From: RYN-230 sp963720645
GTDB lineage: Bacteria; Actinomycetota; Actinomycetes; Streptosporangiales; Streptosporangiaceae
Direction of reading: 5' to 3'
Assembly: GCA_963720645.1 (NCBI GenBank)
Contig: CAVRFX010000011.1
Coordinates: 62,001 to 126,000 of the forward strand
DNA length: 64,000 bases
The notes under the pieces are model-generated. The model ran no database searches. It was not told where the DNA came from and saw only the letters and a program-made list of their open reading frames with translations. The stretch's first letter is position 1, and every line of letters starts with the position of its first letter. Below, in pieces: positions 33,217-42,101 of this stretch. The position numbers and the translations under genes were made by a program.

Positions 33217-33245
33217 ATATTACATATGGAAGGTGGGTGAGTCAA
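33217..33245 (-). promoter_or_regulatory. Near-consensus vegetative promoter of the ArsR operon
   Basis: Minus strand TTGACT (33245-33240), 17-nt spacer, TAATAT (33222-33217). The AT-rich CATATG and AATATT palindromes around the -10 stand out in this GC-rich DNA and could be the ArsR operator. Confidence 0.65.
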
Positions 33246-33291
33246 CGAGGACCGGCGGCCGCACGGATCGGGCGGCCGGCCCGGATCGGGC

Positions 33292-33369
33292 GGCCGGGGC
33301 CCGGTTCCGCCACCCGGTCAGCGAAGACAGGCGGCCACCACGGACCGGCCGGCCGGGGCCCGGTTCCGC
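33292..33369. repeat. Direct repeat in the phosphatase promoter region
   Basis: A 19-bp sequence at 33292-33310 recurs at 33351-33369; similarity continues more weakly (GCGAAGA) to about 33390. It looks like a duplication of the region just before the phosphatase start. Confidence 0.6.
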
Positions 33370-33394
33370 GGCCGGGTCCGCGAAGATGGGGCCT

Positions 33395-33988
33395 ATGGGA
33401 GAACTGATCCTGCTCCGGCACGGCCAGACGGAGTGGAGCAAGGCCGGACGGCACACCGGGCGGACCGACATCCCGCTCACGCCGGACGGCGAGGCGGCCG
33501 CCAAGTCGCTGGCCCCGGCGCTCGCCGGGCGCCAGCTGCGGGCGGCGTTCACCAGCCCGGCCCAGCGAGCGGTGCGGACCGCGGAACTGGCCGGGCTGAG
33601 CGCCACGCCCGACCCTGACCTGCAGGAGTGGGACTATGGCGGCTACGAGGGCATGACCACCGCCCAGATCAGGGAGCAGCGTCCCGGCTGGTACCTGTGG
33701 CGGGACGGGGTCATCCCCGGCGACGCCGGGCACCCGGGGGAAACCGTGGCGGCGGTCGGGGCGCGCGCGGACGCCGTGCTGGCCCTGGTGCGGCCCCTGC
33801 TCCCCGAAGGGGACGTGGTGCTCGTGTCCCACGCGCACATGCTGCGGGTCCTGGCCGCCCGCTGGCTCGGCCTGGAGCCGTCCTATGGCCGCCTGCTGCG
33901 GCTGGACACGGGGACCCTGTCCACGCTGGGCACCGAGCACGGCCAGCCGGTCGTGCTGATGTGGAACGCGCCCGTCCCGGGCCGCTGA
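33395..33988 (+). CDS. Histidine phosphatase (phosphoglycerate-mutase-like) family protein
   Basis: A 197-residue protein with the catalytic RHG motif at the start (LILLRHGQTEWSKAGRHTGRTD), the second Arg region FTSPAQRAVRTAELAG, acid residue context LQEWDYGGYEGMTT and the second catalytic His in VVLVSHAHMLRVLAARWLGL. These enzymes hydrolyse phosphomonoesters by a phosphohistidine intermediate; the substrate (sugar phosphate, cofactor precursor or acid phosphatase-like) is open. ATG 33395 is used; ATG 33386 in the same frame is possible. GAAGAT just upstream could be a leaderless -10. It is divergent from the ArsR operon. Confidence 0.9.
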   Translation: MGELILLRHGQTEWSKAGRHTGRTDIPLTPDGEAAAKSLAPALAGRQLRAAFTSPAQRAVRTAELAGLSATPDPDLQEWDYGGYEGMTTAQIREQRPGWYLWRDGVIPGDAGHPGETVAAVGARADAVLALVRPLLPEGDVVLVSHAHMLRVLAARWLGLEPSYGRLLRLDTGTLSTLGTEHGQPVVLMWNAPVPGR

Positions 33989-34107
33989 CCGGCCACCCGG
34001 CCAGTGAAGACTCACCGCCGGGCAAGTATTTCCGGCCACCCCTGCGGCTTCTGGTCCTAGCGAAGTGACGCCCAGCGGGGCGTCCCGTGAGGACAAGGGG
34101 TGCGGTC

Positions 34108-37100
34108 ATGGTGGACCGGCCGCGGAGCCTGCGGCCAGGCCGGACCAGGTCTGGTCAGCCCAGGCTCTGGCGAGGAACCTGCGGGCTCCTGGGCATCTGC
34201 GTGGTCGCGGGTCTGACCGGCCCGGCCGTGCTGACCGGCCCGGATCCCCCCGCGTCTGGCCATCCTGCGTGGATTGGGCCCGCCCGGCTCACCGCCGCTC
34301 CCGCCGACTCGACTGCGGGGATGGGTGCGGCCCGGCAGACCATCAGGTTCGCGCAGCCGGGCGGCACATCGGCCGGGGCGGCGGACACGGCGGTCGGCAC
34401 GCCGGTCACCCTGCAGGCCAGGGCGTCGTCAGGGCTGCCCGTCTCGTTCCGCTCGGCAACCCCGCTGGTGTGCACGGTCTCCGGCACGATCGTCACCACG
34501 GTGGCGGCGGGCGTGTGCACGATCACCGCCTCGCAGGCGGGGAACACCGAGTTCGCAGCCGCGCCCGACCGGGCGCGCGCCTTCCAGACCGGCACGGGGC
34601 AGCAGCAGCAGGAAGTCTCCTTCCCCCAGCCGGCCGGCACCCAGCCCGGGCAGCCCCAGACCAAGGTCGGCGCGCATGTCCCCCTGACCGCTTCGGTGAC
34701 GCGGGACACCTCGCCCAACGTGAGATCACGGGCTCCGGCGCCGAAGCCCGGGCCGACGATCTCATTCCGGTCCGACACCCCGGCCATCTGCACCGTCTCC
34801 GGCATCGCCGGCCCCTGCCGCCGGCCCGGCCACCACGATCGGCGAGGCCACCGCCGTCAGCGCCGGCGCCTGCACGATCACCGCCACCCAGCCCGGTGAC
34901 TCCGCGTTCGCGGCGGCCGGGGTGGCCCGCACCGTCCAGATCGGTACCGGGCAGCAGCAGCAGGCGGTCTCCTTCCCCCAGCCACCTGGAACGCAGGTCG
35001 GCGGACGGGTACCGCTGACCGCGAAGGCGTCGTCCGGGCTGGCGGTCACGTTCCGGTCGGACACCCCGGCGGTGTGCACGGTCTCCGCCAGCATCATCAC
35101 GGCCGGTCCCGTCACCACCGGCTCAGTGACCACCGTCAGCGCCGGCGCCTGCACGATCACCGCCACCCAGCCCGGTGACTCCGCGTTCGCGGCGGCCGGG
35201 ATGGCCCGCACCGTCCAGATCGGCACCGGGCGGACGCCGCAGGTGATCACGTTCCACCGGCCGGAGGGGACCCGGGCAGGCGTGATGGCCGGGATCCCCG
35301 TCACGCTGTCAGCGTCGGCCTCCTCGCGGCTCACGGTGTCGTTCCGCTCCGCCACCCCGCTGGCCTGCGCGGTGTCGGGGACCACGGTGCTCACCCTGGC
35401 CCCCGGCAGGTGCGCCATCATCGCTGCCCAGGAAGGGAGCGCCCGTTTCGCCGCCGCCCGCGACGAGCACCGGTCATTCATAATCACGGCCGGCCAGGGT
35501 GTCCAGTCGATCTCTCCGGCCAACGCGAGCAGCCTTCCGGCTGTCCGAACCGCCACGCTGCCGGTGGGCATGGCCGTGCGGGTCCCTGTCACGGCGACGT
35601 CGGGGCTGGCCGTGACCCTTCGGGCCACCACCGGCCCCGGCGCTCAGTTCCCGCCCGCGTGCGTGGTGTCCGGGTTGACGGTGATAACCCTGGCCGCGGG
35701 CCAGTGCACAGTCACCGCTGCCCAGGGCGGCAGCCAGGAGTTCGGGCCGGCGACGGCCTCATTCCCGTTGACGGTCGTGTCACAGGACGGGCAGCCGCAA
35801 TCTATTGGCGGGTTCAGCGTGCCGGCCCGGGCGACGGTCGGCGTGCCATTCGTGGTGTCCGCCCAGGCGAAATCAGGGCTGGCCGTGTCCTTCCGCGCGG
35901 GCCCGGCACAGGCGCCCCCCGATTCCGGTACCCCGCCCGGGTGCACGGTCTCGGGGGCGACGGTCATCCCGCTCACGGCCGGCCCGTGCACCGTCACCGC
36001 CTTCCAGGCGGGCAGCTTCCAGCCCCCTGGCCTCAAGGTCAGCGGGCCCGCGCAGCGCAACCTGGGTTACCAGGCCGCGGTCCCCGCGACCCGGTCGATC
36101 CAGGTCCAGCAGACGCAGACGATCAGTTTCTTGCCGCCCGGGAGCGCGCTGGCCGGCGTGGCGGTGCCGCTGAGCGCCACCGCCTCCTCCGGTCTCCCTG
36201 TGTCCTTGCGCTCCGGCAGCCCGACGGTCTGCACCATCTCCGGATCCACCGTGACCCCGCTGGCCCACGGCCTGTGCGCCATCACCGCCAGCCAGGACGG
36301 CAACTCCGACTACGCCGCGGCCCCGGACATCACGCGGACGTTCCGGGTGAAAGCAACCCAGAGCATCACGTTCACCCAGCCGGGAAGCGCGGCCGCGGGC
36401 GTGACGGTGCCGCTGAGCGCCACCGCCTCCTCGGGCCTGCCCGTGTCCTTCCACTCCGCCACCCCGGGCGTGTGCGCGGTATCCGGGACAACGGCCCGTA
36501 CCCTGGCCCCCGGCACCTGCATCGTCACGGCCACCCAGAGTGGCAACGCCGACTACGCCGCGGCCCCGGGCGTGGCCCGCTCCTTCACGGTCCACGCCGG
36601 GAGCAGGCTGCAGACCATCATGTTCAGGCAGCCACCGGGGACGGTGGTGGGAAGGCCGGTCGTGCTGTTCGCCCGGGCGACCTCCAAGCTGCCCGTGTCA
36701 CTGCGTTCTGACACCGGTTCGGTGTGCACGGTGTCGGGAACCACCGTCACCGCCCAGGCCGCCGGCATGTGCACCATCACCGCCTCGCAGGGCGGCAACG
36801 CCGCCTTCCGGGCCGCCCCGGACGTGGCCCGCTCGCTGGAGATCCAGGCCGGCGTGCAGTCGCAGGTGATCGATTTCAGGACCCCCCCAGCCGCCAGGGC
36901 GGGATCGCGCGTCCCGCTGATCGCCACCGCATCCTCGGGCCTGCGCGTCACCTTCCGTTCCGGCAGCCTCCCGGTATGCACGGTCTCGGGGACGACGGCC
37001 ACCGCCCTCGCGGCCGGGGTGTGCACGATCATCGCCTCCCAGGGCGGCAGCGCCCGGTACACGGCCGCCCCGCAAGTGCAGCAGTCCTTCCAGGTCACGG

Positions 37101-38417
37101 CGGGGAAGGTGGCACAGAAGATCACATTCGCCCAGCCGGAGGGGGCGCGCACCGGTGCCGCCGTTACCCTGGCCGCCACCGCCACCTCCGGGCTGCCCGT
37201 CTCGTTCCGGGCCGACACGCGGGCGTGCGCGGTGTCCGGGTCGACCGTCATCACCGTGGCCCCCGGTGCCTGCACGGTCACCGCCACCCAGGGCGGCAGC
37301 AGGGTCTACGGTGCCGCCCCGGACGTGGCCCGCACCTTCCCCGTCCGGGCCGGGAAGCAGCCGCAGCACATCACCTTCGGCCCGCCGCCGGACGCCCGGG
37401 CCGGCGTGCCCGTCACCCCGGCCGCCGTCGCGTCGTCGGGCCTGCCGGTGTCCCTCCGCTCCGCGCAGCCCTGCGGTGTGCACGGCGTCGGGGGCAGCGG
37501 TTATCACCCTGGCCGCCGGCACCTGCACCATCACCGCCCGCCAGGGCGGCGACACGGTGTACGCGGCCGCTCCGGACGTCACGCAGTCGTTCCCGATCCT
37601 GGCCGGGCAGCAGGCGCAGACCATCACCTTCACGCCGCCAGCCGCCAGCCCCGTCGGCGTGCCGGTCACCCTGACCGCGTCCGCGTCCTCCGGCCTGCCC
37701 GTGTCCTTCTCGTCCGGCACCCCCGCGGTCTGCCGCGTCTCCGGGGCCACCGTCACCACCCTCACCCCGGGCACGTGCTCCATCACCGCGACCCAGGGCG
37801 GCAGCACCACCTACGCCGCCGCCCGCGAGACGCGATCGCTCGCGGTGCAGGCCGGGCACCGGCCGCAGTGGATCAGTTTCGGGATACCGCCAGCCGCCAC
37901 AGTCGGCCAGCCGGTCGTCCTGACCGCCTCCGCATCCTCCGGCCTGCCCGTGTCCTTCTGGTCCGGCACCCCCGCGGTCTGCAGCGTCTCCGGAGCCACC
38001 GTCACCACCCTCACCCCGGGAACGTGCTCCATCGCCGCGACCCAGGGCGGCAGCACCACCTACGCGGCCGCCCGCGCAGCAGGATGGTCATTCCCGGTGA
38101 GCCCGGCGGCGCCGGCCCTATCCCGCGCGATGCTCGGCCTGCTGGCCGCCGCGGCTCTCGCCGCCGCGGGCGGCGTGCTGGCCCTGCGCCGGCGGCTACC
38201 GCGGCTGCGGCCGCGCGGCCGCCCGCCCGCAGCCGCCGGGCCGAGCGTGCGGGCGGCAGCGAACCCCGGCCCGCCGGGGTCGGCCAGCGTCCGGACCACC
38301 GGGGCCGCCACCGCCCACAGCGTGCGGATCAACGCCAACCCCGGAGCCAGCACAACGATGATCAAGGGGAGCCCTGATGACACCAGCATTGCAAGCCCGC
38401 CCGCAGACCGTTCTTGA
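34108..38417 (+). CDS. Giant secreted surface protein of about 14 cysteine-paired beta repeats, frame broken twice as read
   Basis: ATG 34108 has AAGGGG upstream. A signal-anchor-like hydrophobic segment (LLGICVVAGLTGPAVLTG) leads into about 14 repeats of 75-95 residues of the form QxITFxQPxG...VPLTAxASSGLPVSFRSxTPxVCTVSGxTVTxLAxGxCTITA. Each repeat has two Cys placed to bridge neighbouring strands (Ig-like/bacterial adhesin type). Near the C-terminus a TM helix (LGLLAAAALAAAGGVLAL) is followed by a basic tail; no LPxTG motif. The frame shifts near 34811-34818 (surplus C in a C4 run) and near 37460-37475; repeats resume perfectly in the new frame each time, giving about 1435 residues. Role: probably wall-spanning adhesin or stalk. 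The end overlaps the next gene by 41 bp. Confidence 0.8.
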
Positions 38418-39027
38418 CCTGCTGTTCGACCCGGGCAGCGACTCCGCCCAGGCCCTGGGACGCGAAATCATGTCCGCAGGGGGCACCGGCGAGCTCGGCC
38501 ACGCCCTGGCGGACCTGCCGACGGTGACCCGCGAGGCCGCCGTTCGCGAAGTCAGCCAGGCGGCCGCCGGGCTGCTGGATATCGACCTCATCGGGTTGCT
38601 GGTCGCCGGCTGGCGGGCGGTCCATGACCTGGCCGACGCGGCACGGCGCACCCTGGCCACCCCGGGCGGAACCGAGCTGGTGAACCTGGCTACCCACCAG
38701 ATCACCGTGACCAGGAATCCCTCGGTCGATGTCATGGTGGACAACATCCGGGTAGCCCGGGTCCAGCTCGGCTTGTCCGTCGTGTTCGACGTCAGTGCCC
38801 TGGTGGCGGGGGTCAGCGCCGGCCTGCTGACCGCCCTGCACTCGGGCCGGTGCGATATCACCGCCACCCTGGTCATCCAGGGCACCATGGTGATGACCAG
38901 GCCGGGTCATCTTGAGCTGCCCGGCACCGTCACGCTGAGCTCAGGGATCCGGCTGCTGCCGGACCGGGAATACCCGGCCGGCCCAGGCCGGGCCGACCCG
39001 CCCGCACCGGCCCCCGGTAACGGCTAG
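38377..39027 (+). CDS. Hypothetical protein coupled to the repeat surface protein
   Basis: 216 residues, starting MTPALQARPQTVLDLLFDPG with AAGGGGAG at ideal spacing. No signal peptide. The N-terminal half is helical (LGREIMSAGGTGELGHALADL, EVSQAAAGLLDIDLIGLLVAGW); the second half is strand-rich (ELVNLATHQITVTRNPSVDVMVDN, LGLSVVFDVSALVAGVSAGLLTAL, TVTLSSGIRLLP). The AxLVAGVSAGLLTAL segment is hydrophobic but short for a TM helix. Not a family I recognise. The start lies inside the end of the preceding gene, so it is probably made in step with the surface protein, perhaps as a cytosolic partner of its tail. Confidence 0.72.
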   Translation: MTPALQARPQTVLDLLFDPGSDSAQALGREIMSAGGTGELGHALADLPTVTREAAVREVSQAAAGLLDIDLIGLLVAGWRAVHDLADAARRTLATPGGTELVNLATHQITVTRNPSVDVMVDNIRVARVQLGLSVVFDVSALVAGVSAGLLTALHSGRCDITATLVIQGTMVMTRPGHLELPGTVTLSSGIRLLPDREYPAGPGRADPPAPAPGNG

Positions 39028-39411
39028 TCACTGCGGCTGGGTTACTTCCTCGATCCAGCTCAGGTAGGCCGCAGATCCGGCCACGATCGGCGTCGCGACG
39101 ATCTCAGGCTCGTCGTAGCTGTGCCGCTGGGTGAGGAAGTCGGCCAGCTCCTGGTAGCGCGCGGCAGGCAGCTTCAGCAGCAGCGCCCACTCCTCGGCCC
39201 GCTCCAGGTCGCCTTCCCACCAGTAGCTGCTCAGCACCGGGCCGGTCACCTGGGCGCACGCGGCCAGCCGGGCCGCCACCGCGTCCCGGCCCAGCTCGAC
39301 GGCCTCGGCCCTGGAATCAGTGGTCGTCTGCACCTGCAGGTACCTGGCGGCCGGCCCGTCCGCGGGCGCACCGCCAGTGCCCGTCTCGCCCGTGCCGCCG
39401 TGATCTGCCAT
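39028..39411 (-). CDS. cutA: CutA1-type divalent ion tolerance protein
   Basis: 127 residues. After a disordered N-terminus (about 22 residues) the core shows YLQVQTTTDSRAEAVELGRDAVAARLAACAQV, SSYWWEGDLERAEEWALLLKLPAARYQEL and the signature YDEPEIVATPIVAGSAAYLSWI. CutA forms a very stable ferredoxin-like trimer; its link to copper tolerance is historical and its true role is unclear. It is convergent with, and immediately abuts, the preceding plus-strand gene. Confidence 0.93.
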   Translation of the reverse strand: MADHGGTGETGTGGAPADGPAARYLQVQTTTDSRAEAVELGRDAVAARLAACAQVTGPVLSSYWWEGDLERAEEWALLLKLPAARYQELADFLTQRHSYDEPEIVATPIVAGSAAYLSWIEEVTQPQ

Positions 39412-39479
39412 GTCACCCGATGCTACGCCCAGACTCCGCCGCCCTGGTCATGTCAGCAATCCCCGGCCGGAAGGCACGC

Positions 39480-41036
39480 TCACCGGCTGAGGAGCTGGCG
39501 GTCGGCGTCGTCGCCGAGCAGGGCCCGCGACAGCTGGCTGAGCATCGCGGCCAGGTCCGCGTGCTGCTCCGGGTCGAATCCCTGCAGCAGCTCGCAGAGC
39601 GCTTCACGGCGGGCGGCGAACAGCCGGTCCGCCGCGGCACCCCCGGCGGGGGTCAGGTCCAGCATCCCGTCCGCCCGCACCACCAGGCCCCCGGTGACCA
39701 GCGCGTCCACGTAGGGGCGGCCATGATCGACGGTCACGTTCGCCTGCCGGGCCAGCTCCTCACCGGGCACTGTGCCCTGCCTGGCCAGCCGGGTCAGGAC
39801 CCAGCAGCTGCCGCCGGGCAGGTCGAGGCCGGCCCGCGCGGCCAGCCGCTCGTACCCGCGGCGGCGCATGTCAGCGTCGGCGAGCCGGCACAGGGCACGT
39901 TCCACCTCCTGGACCGAGGAGCGCTGCGCGGGGGCCGCGCCGATGCCCTCGCCGAGGTCGGCCGCCCCGGCCGTCGAGCGCAGCGGGACCTCACGCAGGA
40001 ACCAGGACAGCACGAAGCCGACGGCCGCGACGGGAACCGCGGCCAGGAACACCGTGTCGATCGAGACCGTGTAGGCGTGCAGGATGTCTGCCCGCAGCCC
40101 GGCGGGCAGCCGGGCCAGGATGGCCGGGCTGGCCTCGGCGGCGGCCGGGTTCACCCCGGCGGGCAGCGACACGCCGTGCAGCGCAGCGGCGATCTGGCTG
40201 GCCAGCCGGTTGGCGAAGATCGAGCCGAAAATGGCCACGCCGAACGAGCCGCCGATGCTCCGGAAAAACGTCACCCCGGACGTCGCGGCGCCCAGGTCGG
40301 CGTAATCGGCCGAGTTCTGCACCGCGATGATGAGCACCTGCAGGGTCAGGCCCAGGCCGGCGCCGAGCACGAAGAAGTAGGCGTCCATCACCGGCCCCGG
40401 GGTGTGCCCGGACAGCCGGGAGAGCAGGAACAGGCCCAGGGTCAGCAGGGCGGTCCCGGCGATGGGGAACACCTTGTATCTGCCCCACCGGGAGATGATC
40501 TGGCCGCTGGCCACCGAGGTGAGCAGCAGCCCGAGCACCATCGGCAGCAGGTAGACCCCGGAGATGGTCGGCGAGACACCGCGTACCACCTGCAGGTAGA
40601 TGGGCAGGAAGGCCAGCGCGCCGAACATGGCGAACCCGATCGCGGAACTGACCGAGAACACCGGGTTGCGGAACAGCCGCAGCGGCAGCACCGGCTCAGC
40701 GGCCGTCCGCGCCGACCACCACCAGCCGGACCCGAGCGCCACCGCGGCGATGCCCAGGCCGATGATCACCGGTGACCGCCACGCGAAGGTGGTGCCACCC
40801 CACGACGTCAGCAGCACGACACAGGTGGCGGCCCCGGCCAGCAGGTACGCGGTGATCACCCAGGACAGGTGGTTCAGCCCGCCGAGGTCACCGACGATCG
40901 TCGGCAGGGCGGTGGACACGATGGTCTGGTCCAGCGCGGCGAGCAGGATGGCCAGCATGAGCGCGGCATAGACGAGGACCAGGCCACCACGGGGGCTGAT
41001 CGCAGGCGGGGCGGGGCTCTCCTGGTGCTGCGCCAT
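39480..41036 (-). CDS. DHA2-type MFS transporter with C-terminal MarR-like domain and an internal deletion
   Basis: 518 residues. TM1 carries the family motif ALDQTIVSTALPTIVGDLGGLNHLSWVITAYLLA (residues 33-67). In full-length relatives this is followed by a short loop, motif A (GxLxDRxGRR) and TM2-TM6; here it joins directly to ATCVVLLTSWGGTTFAWRSPVII, normally found about 135-140 residues later. The rest (PVLPLRLFRNPVFSVSSAIGF ... FLREVPLRS) is intact. Residues about 385-518 form a winged-helix-like MarR domain (VERALCRLADADMRRRGYERLAA ... LTRLARQGTVPGEELARQANV). The frame is kept across the join, near 40830-40850. Transport activity is doubtful. Confidence 0.82.
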   Translation of the reverse strand: MAQHQESPAPPAISPRGGLVLVYAALMLAILLAALDQTIVSTALPTIVGDLGGLNHLSWVITAYLLAGAATCVVLLTSWGGTTFAWRSPVIIGLGIAAVALGSGWWWSARTAAEPVLPLRLFRNPVFSVSSAIGFAMFGALAFLPIYLQVVRGVSPTISGVYLLPMVLGLLLTSVASGQIISRWGRYKVFPIAGTALLTLGLFLLSRLSGHTPGPVMDAYFFVLGAGLGLTLQVLIIAVQNSADYADLGAATSGVTFFRSIGGSFGVAIFGSIFANRLASQIAAALHGVSLPAGVNPAAAEASPAILARLPAGLRADILHAYTVSIDTVFLAAVPVAAVGFVLSWFLREVPLRSTAGAADLGEGIGAAPAQRSSVQEVERALCRLADADMRRRGYERLAARAGLDLPGGSCWVLTRLARQGTVPGEELARQANVTVDHGRPYVDALVTGGLVVRADGMLDLTPAGGAAADRLFAARREALCELLQGFDPEQHADLAAMLSQLSRALLGDDADRQLLSR

Positions 41037-41168
41037 ATCGGGTATGTATCACCCGGCTGCGATATCAACCGCCGGACCGGCTGCCCGTCCTGGTGGTCCC
41101 GGTCCCGCGGCCGGCCCGGGGTCCCGCCCTCGTGCGGGCGGTCCCCCGGCCGGGCCGCGCAGCGGGGG

Positions 41169-41771
41169 TCAGTACCCGCCGCCGCCACTCCCGTAGCCGC
41201 TGCTCGACGCGGACGGGGACGGGGCAGGAGAACTCGCCGACATGATGGAGCCCGGCGAGACGGCGCCGATCGCCGTCACCCTGATCACGTGCCAGACCCC
41301 GCCGAGCCCGTTGCCCTTGACCTGGCCCGGCGCCATGTCGGCCGCGTACAGGTAGAGCGGGTGCCCCTTGTAGGTGGCCTGCAGCACGCCATTGGCCCGG
41401 GTGATGGTGCCGAACTTGCCGACCAGTCGCACGCCCATGGCCGCCCCGGGCTTGCCGGTGAGGGGCGGCCAGGCGGTCGCGCAGGAACCCGTGCAGGCCG
41501 AGCTCATCTGGGTGTCCTTGGCGTACCAGTACAGGGTGAGGCCCTTGGCGTCGGCCAGCACGGGGCCGACGCTCGTCTTGATCTTCATCAGCGCGGCCAT
41601 GCTGGAGGAGTTCATCCCCGGGCCGCCCATCGAGCTGGACGCGGTGGGCATGGACTTGGTGGACATGGCGTTGGCGCCGCCCGCGGTGCTGGGTGAGGTG
41701 CTGCTGCCGCACGCGGCCAGCAGCAGGGCAGGAATGGCGAGGACCGCCGGCGCCCATCTGCGGTAACGCAT
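41169..41771 (-). CDS. Lipoprotein with COG4315/PF03640-type repeats
   Basis: 200 residues. The signal peptide RRWAPAVLAIPALLLAACGSS has lipobox LAAC. A Ser/Thr/Met-rich tether follows (MSTKSMPTASSSMGG), then two Lipoprotein_15-type repeats: VLADAKGLTLYWYAKDT...CTGSCATAWPPLTG and GTITRANGVLQATYKGHPLYLYAAD, with the YxYxxD pattern. A Gly/Ser/Tyr tail closes it. It is extracellular and membrane-anchored; function unknown, often found with redox or metal stress genes. ATG 41771 is used; the upstream ATG at 41804 lies in the leader with the inverted repeat. Confidence 0.87.
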   Translation of the reverse strand: MRYRRWAPAVLAIPALLLAACGSSTSPSTAGGANAMSTKSMPTASSSMGGPGMNSSSMAALMKIKTSVGPVLADAKGLTLYWYAKDTQMSSACTGSCATAWPPLTGKPGAAMGVRLVGKFGTITRANGVLQATYKGHPLYLYAADMAPGQVKGNGLGGVWHVIRVTAIGAVSPGSIMSASSPAPSPSASSSGYGSGGGGY

Positions 41772-41779
41772 CGTGTCTC

Positions 41780-41849
41780 TCCGCTCATGAGGAGGGGCGG
41801 ACATATGTTCCCGAGCACGTACTATCCCGCGCCGGAGTTCATGAGCGGA
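41780..41849 (-). promoter_or_regulatory. Inverted repeat able to mask the lipoprotein ribosome-binding site
   Basis: 11-bp arms at 41780-41790 and 41839-41849 are exactly complementary. On the minus-strand transcript the proximal arm ends in GCGGA of the GGAGAG Shine-Dalgarno, 9 nt before ATG 41771. If transcription starts upstream of 41849 the hairpin would sequester the RBS. A GGATAGTAC -10-like element lies between the arms. Confidence 0.42.
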
Positions 41850-42011
41850 CCCACATTTCGGCTTACGACTTTATTACGCGCTCAGCCGACCGTTTCCGGG
41901 CCGGGCCGGACGCGCCGCGCCGAGTCCCGCGAGGGGAGGCGCCCCGCAGGGGCGTTCTCCCCGAGCCGGGGCTCCCGGGGGGGCCGGGGGCCGTCCCCCC
42001 GGGTGACACTA

Positions 42012-42101
42012 TCCCCCGGCTAGACCGCATCCCCCGGCTAGACCGCATCCCCCGGCTAGACCGCATCCCCCGGCTAGACCGCATCCCCCGGCTAGACCGC
42101 G
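42012..42101. repeat. 18-bp tandem repeat (5 copies) starting at the esterase stop codon
   Basis: Five head-to-tail copies of the unit beginning TCCCCCGGCTAG, the last with one change. On the esterase strand each unit reads GCG GTC TAG CCG GGG GAT, so the array begins within the last codons and repeats an in-frame amber stop five times. The rest of the 41850-42011 gap is GC-rich, without recognisable genes. Confidence 0.9.

Noticed and set aside
42012..42101. CRISPR-like array
   Set aside because: The 18-bp units are head to tail without spacers and there are no cas genes.
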